A stretch of 23,689 nucleotides of DNA from Choanephora cucurbitarum (GCA_025331435.1 JAIWNI010000212.1:1-23689), one strand, 5' to 3'. Positions 1 through 9,905 are shown, counted from the stretch's first letter. Program-made: numbers and translations. The notes: generated from the sequence alone by a model not told the origin.

Positions 1-1740
1 TCCATTTGTGATGATCTAGCACATAAGTTGCAGCAGCTCTTTCCTGACAGCCAAATGTACACATCTAATGACAATGACGAGTTTTATGAAAGACGTCCTT
101 ATCTTGATTATGGACTTTATTTGATCGAAGTCAAATTGATGGAGCTAAGCAGATCTCTTGACGAGTTTGAGCTTCCCACATATAAACACAACTGGGTTAC
201 CGCTTTAAATAGTCGAACTACTAGAGAATGTACTGGCAATCCATTAATTGACGAACAACTTGCATATGACATTCAAGAAGAAAGCAGCATATATACTTCG
301 AACTATGCATTGCTTAATCAAGATCAAAAGCATGCGTTTGATTTCATAATTAGTCAATTGCAGTCTTTGGACACAGCTTCTAATTCCTCTGATAGATTTT
401 CATGCTTCTTCATTCATGGCCCAGCTGGTACAGGCAAAACATTTGTTTACAACACATTGAGCAGCTATCTAAGAAGTCAAAGAAAAATTGCGTTGTGCGT
501 CGCATCATCTGGCATAACATCCTTGCTCTTATCTGGTGGTAGAACATCACATTTTAGACTTAAGATCCCTATCCAAGTGAATGAAACCTCTACTTGCTGG
601 ATACCAAAAAATAGCAATTTAGCCAAGTTACTTCGCAAGACATCGCTGTTGATTTGGGACGAAGTGCCTATGCAAAACAAGAGCTGCTTTGAAGCTGTAG
701 ATCGCACTCTCCAAGACATCCGTAGCAATGACACACTCTTTGGAGGTCTTCCTGTCATTTTGGGTGGTGATTTTGCTCAATTTCCCCCAGTCATCAAGAA
801 TGGTAATAGATCTAGCATAGTCGAAGCCTCTATCAAACAGTCTTACATTTGGAGCAAAGTTGAAGTGTTGCATCTTAAGCAAAATATGCGTGTGCGAGGT
901 ACTTCTGCTCATGACATCCATTTCAAAAAGTGGCTTTATTTGGTCTCATATAACACCTTGATGCAAAATGCCAAGATACCTCTTCCTGAATACATCTCAC
1001 AGACACATTCACTAGAAGAGCTTATCTCTAGAGTGTATCCTCAGCGAAACCTTACTGAAGCAATCGGTAATCCGTCTTTGTTGTACAAATTGGCTATCAT
1101 CACATTCAAAAATGATACAGTTGATCTATTAAACCACAAGGTGCTTGAACTGATGCCTGGAACTTTCACTACATTGATATCGGCAGATAAAGCTGACTAC
1201 TCCGAAGAGGAAAATGCTAACAACGAAGTTTACAGGGTTTCAACTGAATATCTTCAAACATTGAACCCAGGTAACTTCCCTCCTTCTAAGCTGACTCTCA
1301 AAATAGGCTGTATTGTAATGCTCTTGAGAAATCTGAATCCTCAAAAAGGCCTCTGCAATGGTACAAGATTAATTGTCAAAGAAATAGGGCAATATGTTCT
1401 TAAGGTTGCAGTTCTCAACGATAACAATTCAAGCGAAGAACAAATAGAACTCATTCCAAGAATTGAACTTACAACTCTAGAAGGTGACTATCCTTTTGTT
1501 CTGGTTAGAAAGCAATTCCCAGTCAAACTCAGCTTTGCTATGACCATTAACAAATCACAAGAGCAATCCCTCTCCAATGTTGGAATTGATCTACGCACAT
1601 CGCCTTTTACTCACGGCCAGCTATACGTTGCTTTTTCAAGATCAACCAACTTACAAGGAATACATGTTTTACGTGGTTCAAACCAGTATAATCAAATAAC
1701 TCCAATCGAAAACATTATTTATCCAGAACTCCTTCTATGA
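1..1740 (+). CDS. Helitron H1 RepHel protein, helicase domain (5' partial)
   Basis: This is the C-terminal Pif1-like SF1B helicase of a RepHel transposase, thought to unwind donor DNA during rolling-circle transposition. The frame is open from base 1; an internal TTG at 28 is not the true start. Visible motifs are Walker A GPAGTGKT (418-441), Walker B DEVPMQ (from 658), GGDFAQFPP (from 763), the late NKSQ motif (ending 1560) and YVAFSRST near the C-terminus. It aligns along its length with the helicase of H3 in this window, including the segment leading into the Walker A region (DQKHAFD here, DQKNALD in H3). There is no stop or frameshift in 580 codons, unlike H2 and H3. One oddity is glutamate (GAG, 1561-1563) where H2 and H3 have glycine in NKSQGQ. 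The stop is TGA at 1738-1740. Confidence 0.88.
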   Translation, partial: SICDDLAHKLQQLFPDSQMYTSNDNDEFYERRPYLDYGLYLIEVKLMELSRSLDEFELPTYKHNWVTALNSRTTRECTGNPLIDEQLAYDIQEESSIYTSNYALLNQDQKHAFDFIISQLQSLDTASNSSDRFSCFFIHGPAGTGKTFVYNTLSSYLRSQRKIALCVASSGITSLLLSGGRTSHFRLKIPIQVNETSTCWIPKNSNLAKLLRKTSLLIWDEVPMQNKSCFEAVDRTLQDIRSNDTLFGGLPVILGGDFAQFPPVIKNGNRSSIVEASIKQSYIWSKVEVLHLKQNMRVRGTSAHDIHFKKWLYLVSYNTLMQNAKIPLPEYISQTHSLEELISRVYPQRNLTEAIGNPSLLYKLAIITFKNDTVDLLNHKVLELMPGTFTTLISADKADYSEEENANNEVYRVSTEYLQTLNPGNFPPSKLTLKIGCIVMLLRNLNPQKGLCNGTRLIVKEIGQYVLKVAVLNDNNSSEEQIELIPRIELTTLEGDYPFVLVRKQFPVKLSFAMTINKSQEQSLSNVGIDLRTSPFTHGQLYVAFSRSTNLQGIHVLRGSNQYNQITPIENIIYPELLL

Positions 1741-1886
1741 TTTTTAACAATACAAAAACCAACTCAAAAATTGAAATATATTTTATGTCAGATCTGTTAA
1801 TGCATGGTGTGTGTGTGGGGGGGGACCAGGATCCAAACCGTGAGGCGACGACGGCCGTAAGCGAGCGTAGCGAGTAGGTCGGCTAG
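1..1886 (+). mobile_element. Helitron H1, 3' part (5' part outside window)
   Basis: This is the 3' portion of an autonomous Helitron, a rolling-circle DNA transposon. It holds the helicase half of a RepHel protein, a short 3' untranslated stretch and a terminus ending CTAG at 1883-1886 followed by T at 1887, the expected A|T target context. The end is fixed by comparison with H3 on the other strand: the two copies are identical over their last 31 bases through that T and differ immediately after it. The Rep (HUH nuclease) half and the 5' TC end lie upstream of base 1. Confidence 0.85.
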
Positions 1887-1887
1887 T
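1806..1887 (+). repeat. Helitron H1 3' terminus with GT/G-rich subterminal tract
   Basis: A short GT repeat runs into a run of eight G (1817-1824), followed by a CCAGGATC-containing block and a 31-base end (1857-1887) identical to the H3 end at 18727-18757. The end reads CTAG followed by T. GCCG near 1854 can pair with CGGC near the end in this copy, but H3 does not preserve that pairing, so a conserved terminal hairpin is not supported. The direct repetition of GCGAG in the end is clear. Confidence 0.8.
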
Positions 1888-2490
1888 CTATCATACCGAG
1901 TAACTTGGTGAAGAAAAAAGATTCGAATTGAATATACATCTGCAAGTAAACTTGTCTTTGTGGTTTCCATCTACTAACTTGGTTGGATCGAATATTGAAA
2001 ACATCGATTTCGGTTTAAAATAGCATGCATATCTTTATCCTTAGAAAAGAGGTTTAATATTAACATAATGATCACTAGCTCTGTGTTTGAAAGATTACTG
2101 TTTTCGAAAAGCATTTACAAAATGAACCTAGTAAAAAACCCTTTTAATATCTCAATGCTTATCATTATAGGACATAGGTGTTCAGATTACTATCACGTCA
2201 TTACTGACGTTTAACATACCGAGGAGTTATCTTTAAATCCAGTTGAAATGAAGTACTAACATGTGGACATGAGGAAAGATGATGCTCTATGAATATTTTT
2301 AAAAAACAAACATTGAGATAAGTGCTTATTCATCCCTGACAATAAACAATAAAGACTTTGATTGAGGGACTCAACTTGATTCCGTTTGGTTCAACATATT
2401 ATATCTTAAAAAACATATTTAGTGCGCTTTTCTTTTTTCATCTATTCTAAATTTCATTCCATATATTATATTCTTTTTTCTAGCTACAAA
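1888..2490. other. AT-rich spacer, no gene seen
   Basis: This stretch between the H1 end and the first host exon has no long reading frame on either strand. The only point of note is a pyrimidine run ending in TAG at about 2471-2483, just before the ATG at 2491. It could be a splice acceptor or a pyrimidine-rich leader. Confidence 0.5.
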
Positions 2491-2598
2491 ATGTCTCATT
2501 TCAGCGATAAAATCGATTCTCTGTTAAGTGGTACTCGAAAAACTGAAGATGAAGTCTCAGAAATCAAAATGCATGTGGAGCAGTTAGAAGCTCGTCTA
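2491..2598 (+). pseudogene. Host gene fragment cut by the LINE (left side), coiled-coil N-terminal exon
   Basis: ATG at 2491 opens 36 codons (MSHFSDKIDSLL... ending HVEQLEARL) before the frame runs into the poly-T end of the LINE at 2599. The peptide is charged and heptad-like (DEVSEIKMHVEQLEARL), as in a short coiled coil. An upstream in-frame ATG at 2422 would add a hydrophobic leader encoded by AT-rich DNA, so 2491 is preferred. Whether this exon belongs to the same gene as the coding piece after 8427 is inference from position and strand only. It could instead be an unrelated gene start. No function is assigned. Confidence 0.5.
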
Positions 2599-2629
2599 TT
2601 TTTTTTTTATGGAGAAGGATCTCTTTATT
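2599..2629 (-). terminator. LINE polyadenylation signal and A-tail
   Basis: On the minus strand AATAAA (2629-2624) is followed 15 bases later by ten A (plus-strand T run at 2608-2599), then host sequence. This marks the 3' end of the retrotransposed RNA and fixes the LINE's left junction. Confidence 0.75.
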
Positions 2630-2773
2630 GGGTGACGAGGAAACTCGAGTCACAAAAATTGTTTTTGGGTTTTAAAGATTGTAGAAGAGGGATATATGGG
2701 GTTTTGTTTTTGTTGTTTTTTTCGTTGTTAAACGGGATGGTCGTAGAATTATGCTTTTACCACCACCCGAAGA

Positions 2774-5700
2774 TTAGTCTATTTGAAGTAAATTGAGGCC
2801 GACGATACGGAAGGGGGAGATGCCCGTTCGGAACAATGCCTCATTAGCATGTTGTTGGAGTTCTTTAACGGCACTAGAGATAACAGCCGCAGAAACGAAA
2901 GGAGTATTGTCAAAAACATATAACCAGTGGCTACGCCAAATGGCCTGTAGAATGGATGCGATAACAATATAAGGTTCCTTATACAGAGAGTTGTTGGATA
3001 AGCTTGGGAAGCTAAGGGTAAAAAGGGCCGCATGAAGATGCTGAGTTGTAAAAGGCGTAGTGAAGTGCTGAGACCAAAGTGACTCCCAAACTGAACGTTT
3101 CCGATCGCAACCATATAAGAAGTGTTCGGGTGTGTCAATACTTTGGGAGCAAACGATGCAAATGGGGTCCTCAACAGAGGGAAGAATGCGATGCAGAGTA
3201 TCCCGACAAGGTAATTTACCTAGCAACAAACGGTACCAAACATTTCGACTTGTGTGTGGCAATGTGAAAGACCAAAAACCAGACCAGAGTCGAGCCGGCA
3301 AGCGGGACTGGGAGTTAGGTAGGAGTAGGGTGCGATAAGCCCGAGAAGACAGGTAGAGATTAGGATCCGTAGACCCTAGCCCAAGGGACAGAAGGAGAGG
3401 AGTAGCATCAGTTCTTTCATGCACAATGGGAACAAAAGGATGAGACCCAATCATAGCGTAGGCAGGCGGGATGAATGCCCGCACGAAAAAGGGTACCAGA
3501 ACTAGTTCATTGAGCCGCACCCATCGAAGAAACTTACGTACGAGATTGGGAGATGAAGTAATTTCTAAAGGCGTTTTAGGTCGGAGACGGCCAGATGCCC
3601 GGTCAAGTACATAAACTGCTGAACAAGGCAAAAGTTGAATTGAGCGAGGCACCTCAAAAGTCGTAGGTGGGATATAAAGTGAACCTAGCGGGATATCGAA
3701 GCAAGTAGTAGGACTAACTACTACGTGTTTAAACAACTTCGGCAAAGCATCCATAGCCTTGAAGAGTAGATGAAAAGGGCTTGTACTAGGTCGAAGTGCC
3801 TGTAGACGCAAAGAGGGAAACAGGAAGAATAACCTGAAATCCTGTAGAGGCCAAAAGGAAGGAGACACCGAGGAATCAGTCACTAGCTGATGAAGAGCAT
3901 ACTTTAAGAGCAAAGGTAAAACAAAAGACTGAGTCAGCACAGGACTGTGCCACGAGGCAGAATCCAAGAGTGAGCCAGTGACGGATAACAGTGGATTCAG
4001 CCATCGCAGTTGCAGCGCTTGTTGTTGTAGTTTGGGACTCAAAAGGCCCAAGCCTCCCTTTTTACAAGGTAAGTACATGGTTGCTATCCCGATGCGCGGA
4101 AATATCCGACGCATAAGAAAGGTACTCATGAGTGACTCTACCTTTTTGAAAAAGGCATCAGGAACTGATAAAACTCGAAGCACATGCCATAATCGGGATA
4201 GGATAAGACTATTGAGGATAGTTATTCGGCCACGAATGGATAAGGACCGTTGTGAGTGAATGCCACAAGCAATTGAAATCTTATCTAGCAGAGTAGACAG
4301 GTAGTTATTGCGTTGAGATGTAGAGGTACATAGGGGGTAGCCTTAGGTAGGTAAGGGCAGAAGGAGAGTGACAGTCATGCATTTGAGTAACACCATGAGT
4401 CAAGAGTTGGTGTCTCCAAGTGTCCATACGACTGAAAGGTCTACCCGACAATGAAAGTGCTTGTGTCTTATGGAAGTTGACCTTTGCATTAGATGCCAAA
4501 GAGTAAGTTCTCAGATGAGCCTGCAGCAAAAGCAAGTCAGAAGAATCTTTCAGAAAACAGACAACATCATCAGCATATGCCAGGACTTTTATAGGGGTGC
4601 TAGGTCCCACCCTCTGATCAGAAACCTGTGGCACTGAGATGGAAATACCCTGAAACAAGTCGTCTTGAAGAAGTCGGCGAAGAAGAGGTTCAAAAGCTAA
4701 ATTGAATAAGACCGGAGAGATTGGGTCACCTTGGCGAAGACCTCTACGTTGAAATACAGGTTTGGACAAGTGGCCATTGACATTGATCCGAAGATGAGTA
4801 GTAAAGAATAGTGTACATATACTGTGGACAATAGTCGGAGGGAAACCAAAACGAAGAAGTACCTGCCGTAAATAATCAGGATGGACACGATCATACGCCT
4901 TTTCCTGATCAAGTAGAAGGCCTATCGTAGGGTCTCTCGACTGTTGAGCATAGTCCATGACTAACTTCATAAGCAAGCCATTATCAGCTATAAAGCGCCC
5001 CCGTACAAAACCAGTCTGAAATGGATTGATTAGGTTGCCAGCACATTCGATCACTCGACCATTAAGAAGGCGAGTGAAGACCTTTGCATCCGTATTTATC
5101 AGTGAAATCGGACGCCAGTTGCTTAATTCAGAGAGCTGGCCCTTCTTGGGGAGGAGCGAGACAATGGTGTCCTGCCAAGATGGAGGGAAGACAGCTCTAA
5201 GTAAAGCATCATTGTAAACCATGACAGCGGTGGATTGGCAGACAGGATGCAGAAACAGAAGACGGAGAATCTCATAAGGGAGGCCATCCTTACCCGGGCT
5301 GCTGCGTTGAGGGCAACGAGAGACACCGGTGAGGAGGTCATCCAAGGTGAAAGCAGATTGGAGTGTTTCCTGTTGTATCCGAGAGATCTCGAGTTCCGGA
5401 GGAAGAGACGTAAGCAAGCTATCAATAGCGGCTTGTTCAACATCTTCAGGAGCGTAGAGGTGCTGGTAGAAGCTGGACGCTGCGTCTAACATGTCCTCCT
5501 TGGTGGTACTTATCTCCCTCGTGTTCGGGTGAATCAATGGCGGGATCAAGTGTTTTGATGAACGTTGCGAGACTGTTCGTTTTAAAAAGCCTGCAGACAG
5601 TTCGCCAAAATCACGCCATCTTATGCCTGCTCGAAGTGCAAGTGTATCAACCTGATATTCTTGAAGGGAACGGAGCTGATGGTCAACTACCTGCTGTAAA

Positions 5701-6839
5701 GGTTGGTACTGTGCGGTCAGATCTGGACGAAGCAATAGTTGCTTTTGGATCTTGTTGCGTTTGAGATGAAGCAACCGTTCAGCTCGCTTGAGGCAGAAAG
5801 CCTTTTTCCTGGAGTGACTTTGAGCCACACGAGTAGCTGTTGCTTTAAACTCTTCCCATCTTTCTTGAGGAGATATGGTAGGAGACAGAGCAGAAGCAGT
5901 TACCATAATTGCAGCATGGAGCTTGTGACAAAACTTGGAATCCATCGCCAGTTTGGGGTGAGCTCTCCAGTGTCCTTTGCCGGTACTCTTGGTTGTGTCA
6001 ATTGAGGAAGCCGACATTAACTGTACCGTAGAGGTTAACAGAAAGTGGTCTGTCCAAGAGGGATTGATGTAAGTGACGCGGCCATGTGACCGAAGAGGAG
6101 CAATATCGTTCGACAAGAATATGTAATCAATACACGATTGCTGAATACCACGACAAAATGTAGGTTGGGAGGAAGAGTGATCCGGTGTGACACCATCTTT
6201 AAAGTTGTTAGTCACAAATTGAATCCACTCAGAAGGAGCATGGTTCCGACGAGAGCCCAAACTAGAGGGGGCAGAGAAAGGGTGCGTATAGTTGAAATCG
6301 CCTAACAGGATATGGCGAGATGGATTAGGCAAGGAAGTGTTATCGGACGAGAGTAAGCGACTGAGGTTGGTCAGAAAAGGAAATCGAGCTTGACGGAATG
6401 CAGGAGCATAAACCACTGTGATGTAGATGGAATCAAAAATACCCGTGGAGTGAGCAACTTTGATAGAAATCCACCTGCCACAGTCGCTTTTCGTGATGTC
6501 AGAAATAAGTAAATCAGGGTTAAAAACAACAATTCCACAATGCTGGGTCCAGATGCTATGTTTAGCCTGGAATTGCATATGAAAGGTGTTTTCGATAGAT
6601 GCAGTTTCAGCGTGAGTTTCTTGTAATGTCAAAACATCTACGGCAGTAGTACGTAGATAGCGAATAAATTGTTTGCGAATATTAATGTCGCTGGTCTTGC
6701 GAAGGCCACGACAGTTGATGGATCCAACATTGAGTTTAAAAGAGTTGGGAGTGGGTTGTGAAGGAAGTTGGGTTGAAAGATAGTGATCACCAAGATAACT
6801 ATCTTGTGTAGGTGTAGATGATAATAAAGTGGATGACAT
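2774..6839 (-). pseudogene. LINE ORF2: AP endonuclease, reverse transcriptase, zf-RVT (one frameshift)
   Basis: ORF2 performs target-primed reverse transcription: the endonuclease nicks DNA and the RT copies the RNA. In the first frame (6839-4305, 844 codons) the endonuclease is near residues 36-280 (SINCRGL, LQETHAE, GDFN, CIDYIF, WTDHF). The RT follows with LPKKG, NWRPISL, LLLDQEKAYDRV, RRGLRQGDPISP and the catalytic AYADD box (D757, D758; codons 4571-4566). At about 4340-4347 one extra base shifts the frame. Reading on from GGC (4342-4340) in the second frame restores a sensible protein (GYPLCTSTSQ..., IRGRITILN) to the stop at 2774. The C-terminal part carries a C-X2-C...H...C finger (codons 3160-3107), typical of zf-RVT. 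Total length is about 1,355 codons, normal for the family. No other lesion is visible, which suggests a recent copy. Confidence 0.85.
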
Positions 6840-6936
6840 ATAAAGTTGTTTTTTTTTTGGTGGTTTTCAAAGATTTTCTACTGTTTTTGGTGCGATTATA
6901 CTAATTTTTTTTTCGAGGAAGTTGGTGAGAGGCAGA

Positions 6937-8427
6937 CTAAAGAAGAACAGAAGACTGTTCTAAATCATCATTCTCAACTTGATCCTCGTCCCCGGAGATC
7001 TCCATTGCCGACTCATGTTTAAGGTTTTTCTTATTTAACGGACATTGGCTATGGTTGGTCTTGCGATGGCTCGTGCTTCCGCATTTACAGGATTTTGTCT
7101 GCTGGGAGGGCACAACAAACTCCTCCAAATGGGCTGGGCGACGACCTGTGCTGCGGGTTGAACGGGATGAAATCGGATCTGAATCAGGTTCTAAGATGCT
7201 GATAGGAACTGAAGGAACAAAAGTATCAGATTCTACCTGAGGAGTGTCCTCAATGACGATCACAGAGGCCTCGGGTGTTGTTTCAACAGTGGGTGTGACA
7301 CTAGGCTCCTTCTGCAGGGCAACCTCTACAGCCTTAGTGACAATCAGTTGGCTAGGTTTCATCGGAGCATGCTTGGGATCAATGCGCTCGCCCCTTCTAC
7401 GCTTGTTCGACGTACTATCATCTGTGCTGATTCTGAAGCAGTTACGAGCAATGTGACCAGTATTGCCACATTGATAACAGCGGCGTTTTTCTGTGGGAGC
7501 TTTAGTACACTCTTTACGATAGTGACCAGTTTCTTTGCAGTAAACACAATGTTTACCCATATTGGTCCAGGTGCCAAGGCAGAATGTGTTGTCGCCTTCC
7601 AGTGGGATCTTATATGTCAATGATTCATAAGTCTTGTTGTTATCGTTTGGTCGCTCGAGGTACACGTGACCATTCCCCGTGAACCAACATCCAGACCAGT
7701 CGTCGAGATATAAGGTCATTTCGCGAACAATACCGTAACGACTGAGGTTGTTCAATAAGGACTCCTTTAAACGCTTACTTTCCCAAATAGGGAGTTTTGT
7801 CAAATTAACCTTAAGCAAAGCCCGATCAGGGTGAATTGCAGGTGAAGCGTAAATTTTTTTCTCATCAACGATGATAGGTTGACTAGTAGCTATATCACAT
7901 GCCTCTTTAGAAACTAAAGATATTTCAATAATAGTGCCTGAATGGTCCTCTGACGAAGTCAGACCGAGACCTACACCAAAAGGAAACTTTTCACTTAATT
8001 TGAGAGCGATCTCAGATCTTAAATGAGAGAAGTTTTTAGGAACATGATAAAAAACAGAATGGTCTGTTGTTCCAGTCTTATGGACTAATGAATGAGTGTT
8101 ATCATTATTATGACCATTAAAGGTCGAAGAGCGATATAAAACCGTTTCTTTACGGTTACGTGATAAAACTGCAGCCGCAGCATAGCTCATTGCTAGTGGC
8201 TTAGGCGGAAAAGACGATGAAGACGATGAAGACGATGAAGACGATGAAGATGATGAAGCGGATGGAGCAGATGAAGCGGATGAAGGAAGTGAAGAAGAAG
8301 AAAGAGTGGAGCGCGGTATATGCGGTGGCAGCTGCGTATCAGGAAGGGACTCAAGAGAGGCAGGAGGGTTTGATGTGGGGTTGTCTGGCGGCAACGACCC
8401 AAAAGTGTTCTGGAGCGGAGGAACCAT
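6937..8427 (-). CDS. LINE ORF1: nucleic-acid-binding protein with CCHC zinc knuckles
   Basis: This 496-residue protein is predicted to bind element RNA in the retrotransposition RNP. It has a Pro/Ser-rich N-terminus with a long serine run (about residues 58-73), then a globular part including an RRM-like stretch (SRYGIVREMTLYLDD, about 228-245). Two C-X2-C-X4-H-X4-C zinc knuckles follow: CVYCKETGHYRKEC from C294 and CYQCGNTGHIARNC from C317. A third cysteine-rich motif (CKCGSTSHRKTNHSQC) lies near the C-terminus, and the tail is acidic. The frame is intact. The start ATG (8427-8425) coincides with the probable LINE/host junction, so the native start could lie upstream in a full-length copy. 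The stop is followed by an A-rich 97-bp spacer before ORF2. Confidence 0.8.
   Translation of the reverse strand: MVPPLQNTFGSLPPDNPTSNPPASLESLPDTQLPPHIPRSTLSSSSLPSSASSAPSASSSSSSSSSSSSSSSFPPKPLAMSYAAAAVLSRNRKETVLYRSSTFNGHNNDNTHSLVHKTGTTDHSVFYHVPKNFSHLRSEIALKLSEKFPFGVGLGLTSSEDHSGTIIEISLVSKEACDIATSQPIIVDEKKIYASPAIHPDRALLKVNLTKLPIWESKRLKESLLNNLSRYGIVREMTLYLDDWSGCWFTGNGHVYLERPNDNNKTYESLTYKIPLEGDNTFCLGTWTNMGKHCVYCKETGHYRKECTKAPTEKRRCYQCGNTGHIARNCFRISTDDSTSNKRRRGERIDPKHAPMKPSQLIVTKAVEVALQKEPSVTPTVETTPEASVIVIEDTPQVESDTFVPSVPISILEPDSDPISSRSTRSTGRRPAHLEEFVVPSQQTKSCKCGSTSHRKTNHSQCPLNKKNLKHESAMEISGDEDQVENDDLEQSSVLL
8213..8257 (-). repeat. 9-bp microsatellite encoding the ORF1 serine tract
   Basis: The plus strand repeats GACGATGAA about five times with small variations, then continues as a degenerate GATGAAG-rich stretch to about 8290. 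Read on the minus strand it encodes the poly-serine run of ORF1. Such tracts change length by slippage, so this segment should vary between copies. Confidence 0.8.
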
Positions 8428-9454
8428 GTATCAGTTTGCAAAGGGAAATTAGCTCTCAAGACTTAGAAGAGATGGATAGGTAATACTTTTAATGATGTAC
8501 TCACTATCTTTGGAATATCTAACGTCTATTGTAGATTCTTGTCAGTTTGGGCCACTTTTTTAGACTCTGAAATAAGTCGCAATAGACTTTACCACCGTGT
8601 TTGGACTATGAACAACCATTTTACCACATATCATATGTCCGAACTAATTCGCCAACAAGGTGAGCTTCGACATTATTCTTGTCGATCACTAGAAAGAACT
8701 ATCCAAAAGTTTAGCAATCTTTGTAAATCAAAGTCAAGACCAGATAGGGAAACGGAAAACTTATTAAGACGCCTTAACTTTTTCAAAGAATTTCAAGTTC
8801 AAATGCTCCAGAAAAGCATACTTCCTTCAAGACTTGAACCTAGTGATCGCTTTTTTGACTATCCGGGTGATATCAATCATGTACTACCGCAGCTTTGGGC
8901 CAAGTTTACATCAGTGAATCTTGACTTTAAAACCATGTTGTACGACATATCTAAGGACAAAATTGTACTTGCTTTACGTCGATTCTATGCCAGACATCAG
9001 TTACGGGTTCGTGGGTCAAAGGTCGTACAAATTCAATTAGCTGCCCGTATGTATCAAAATGGCCTTGTATATCAATCAAGATACTACCGATCATACAATC
9101 CTCACTTGAAGAGAGCCAACAATTTTGTATTATTTTTGTCTACAGAAGCTGGACAGTAAGTTTATATTAAAGAATTCGGATCATTACTTTTAACTCACAT
9201 TCCTAATTCTATAAAGACGTCACTCTTCATGGTACGTAGGTGAGGTGATCGGATTCTTTACACAAACGGTACATGGCACTCTTCGTTTCCTGGCACTTAT
9301 ATCTGCTGTTCGGGAAAGCAGCCTGGATCAGTTTGGGGTGCCTATGGTCACTCTGTTTGATAGTAACACTTCCGGAAAGGTTATGATTTGCTTAATGGAA
9401 GATATTATCAGCGTTGTTGGCTTTGTCCGGTACAGCCACACCCCATTGGAATAA
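8427..9454 (+). pseudogene. Tnp2/KDZ-type transposase-like C-terminal region, three exons
   Basis: Three exon pieces join in frame: about 8427-8479, 8535-9155 and 9217-9454. Intron 1 (8480-8534) has donor GTAATA, branch CTAAC and acceptor TAG, splitting an Arg codon AG|A. Intron 2 (9156-9216) has donor GTAAGT and acceptor AAG, splitting CA|A. The joined protein reads CISLQREISSQDLEEMDRFL..., then WTMNNHFTTYHMSELIRQQG...HYSCRSLERTI, and ends with WYVGEVIGFFTQ...LRFLALI. From memory of the family, the NNHF...RQxGxLRxYSxRSxERTI segment and the final YxGEVxxFF module resemble the region after the DDE core in Tnp2/KDZ-type transposases. No search was run. The catalytic core is absent, so this is a remnant or, less likely, a domesticated derivative. 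The left boundary meets the LINE. Confidence 0.6.
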
Positions 9455-9804
9455 AAGCTGGTTTGGCCAAATGCCCTATACTATAAGAAATTTGACAATT
9501 TTAAATGTGGTAAAATCAGTAACATGTAAACCGCTTTTTATAATAATAATTGTGTATTCCAAACGTATATGAGACGTGTACCGTGTACTTGTAGTAAAAT
9601 GTATTCAATCTGCTTCCATGCGCATCTGTCAAAAGTAGTTTGTTTAATAGAAAGTAGTTAAATTGAAAAAAAAACGAATGAAAAGAAAAAAAGGGACAAT
9701 CAAAGGATGAAGATCAGTTTTATGAAAGATCCTCCTTAGAACAACATAGAAAAAATCGCAGTCACTGTCCAATTAAATCAATTTGTTCTGATCGATCACC
9801 TTGA

Positions 9805-9905
9805 CTTTTTCTCTTTTTTACTTTTTTTTCTCTTTACCCTTTTTACACTTTTCCTCTTTTTTCTTTTTGCCCTCTTTTTCATCTAGTTGCTCTTTTCATT
9901 CCTCA
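9805..9905 (+). repeat. Polypyrimidine tract
   Basis: About 100 bases are nearly all C and T. A purine-rich stretch lies 100 bases upstream (9665-9710). A 10-base segment of the first (GAATGAAAAG, 9676-9685) is the reverse complement of one in the second (9892-9901), so the pair could fold or form unusual DNA. It may be simple low-complexity spacer sequence. Confidence 0.5.

Larger units (their letters stand above)
2599..8427 (-). mobile_element. L1-like non-LTR retrotransposon (LINE) with two ORFs
   Basis: This is a two-ORF LINE on the minus strand: ORF1 (8427-6937), a 97-bp spacer, ORF2 (6839-2774), about 145 bp of 3' UTR, an AATAAA signal at 2629-2624 and an A10 tail (plus-strand T run 2599-2608). 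The endonuclease-RT-zf-RVT domain order with a CCHC ORF1 fits L1-type elements. I see no RNase H. The 5' boundary is not certain. Sequence resembling transposase coding continues on the plus strand up to about 8427, exactly where the ORF1 ATG lies, so the 5' UTR may be very short or truncated. No convincing target-site duplication was found. Confidence 0.85.

Noticed and set aside
5235..6005. Several plus-strand frames across the LINE ORF2
   Set aside because: They lie opposite the endonuclease and RT coding sequence, whose minus-strand translation has clear family motifs.
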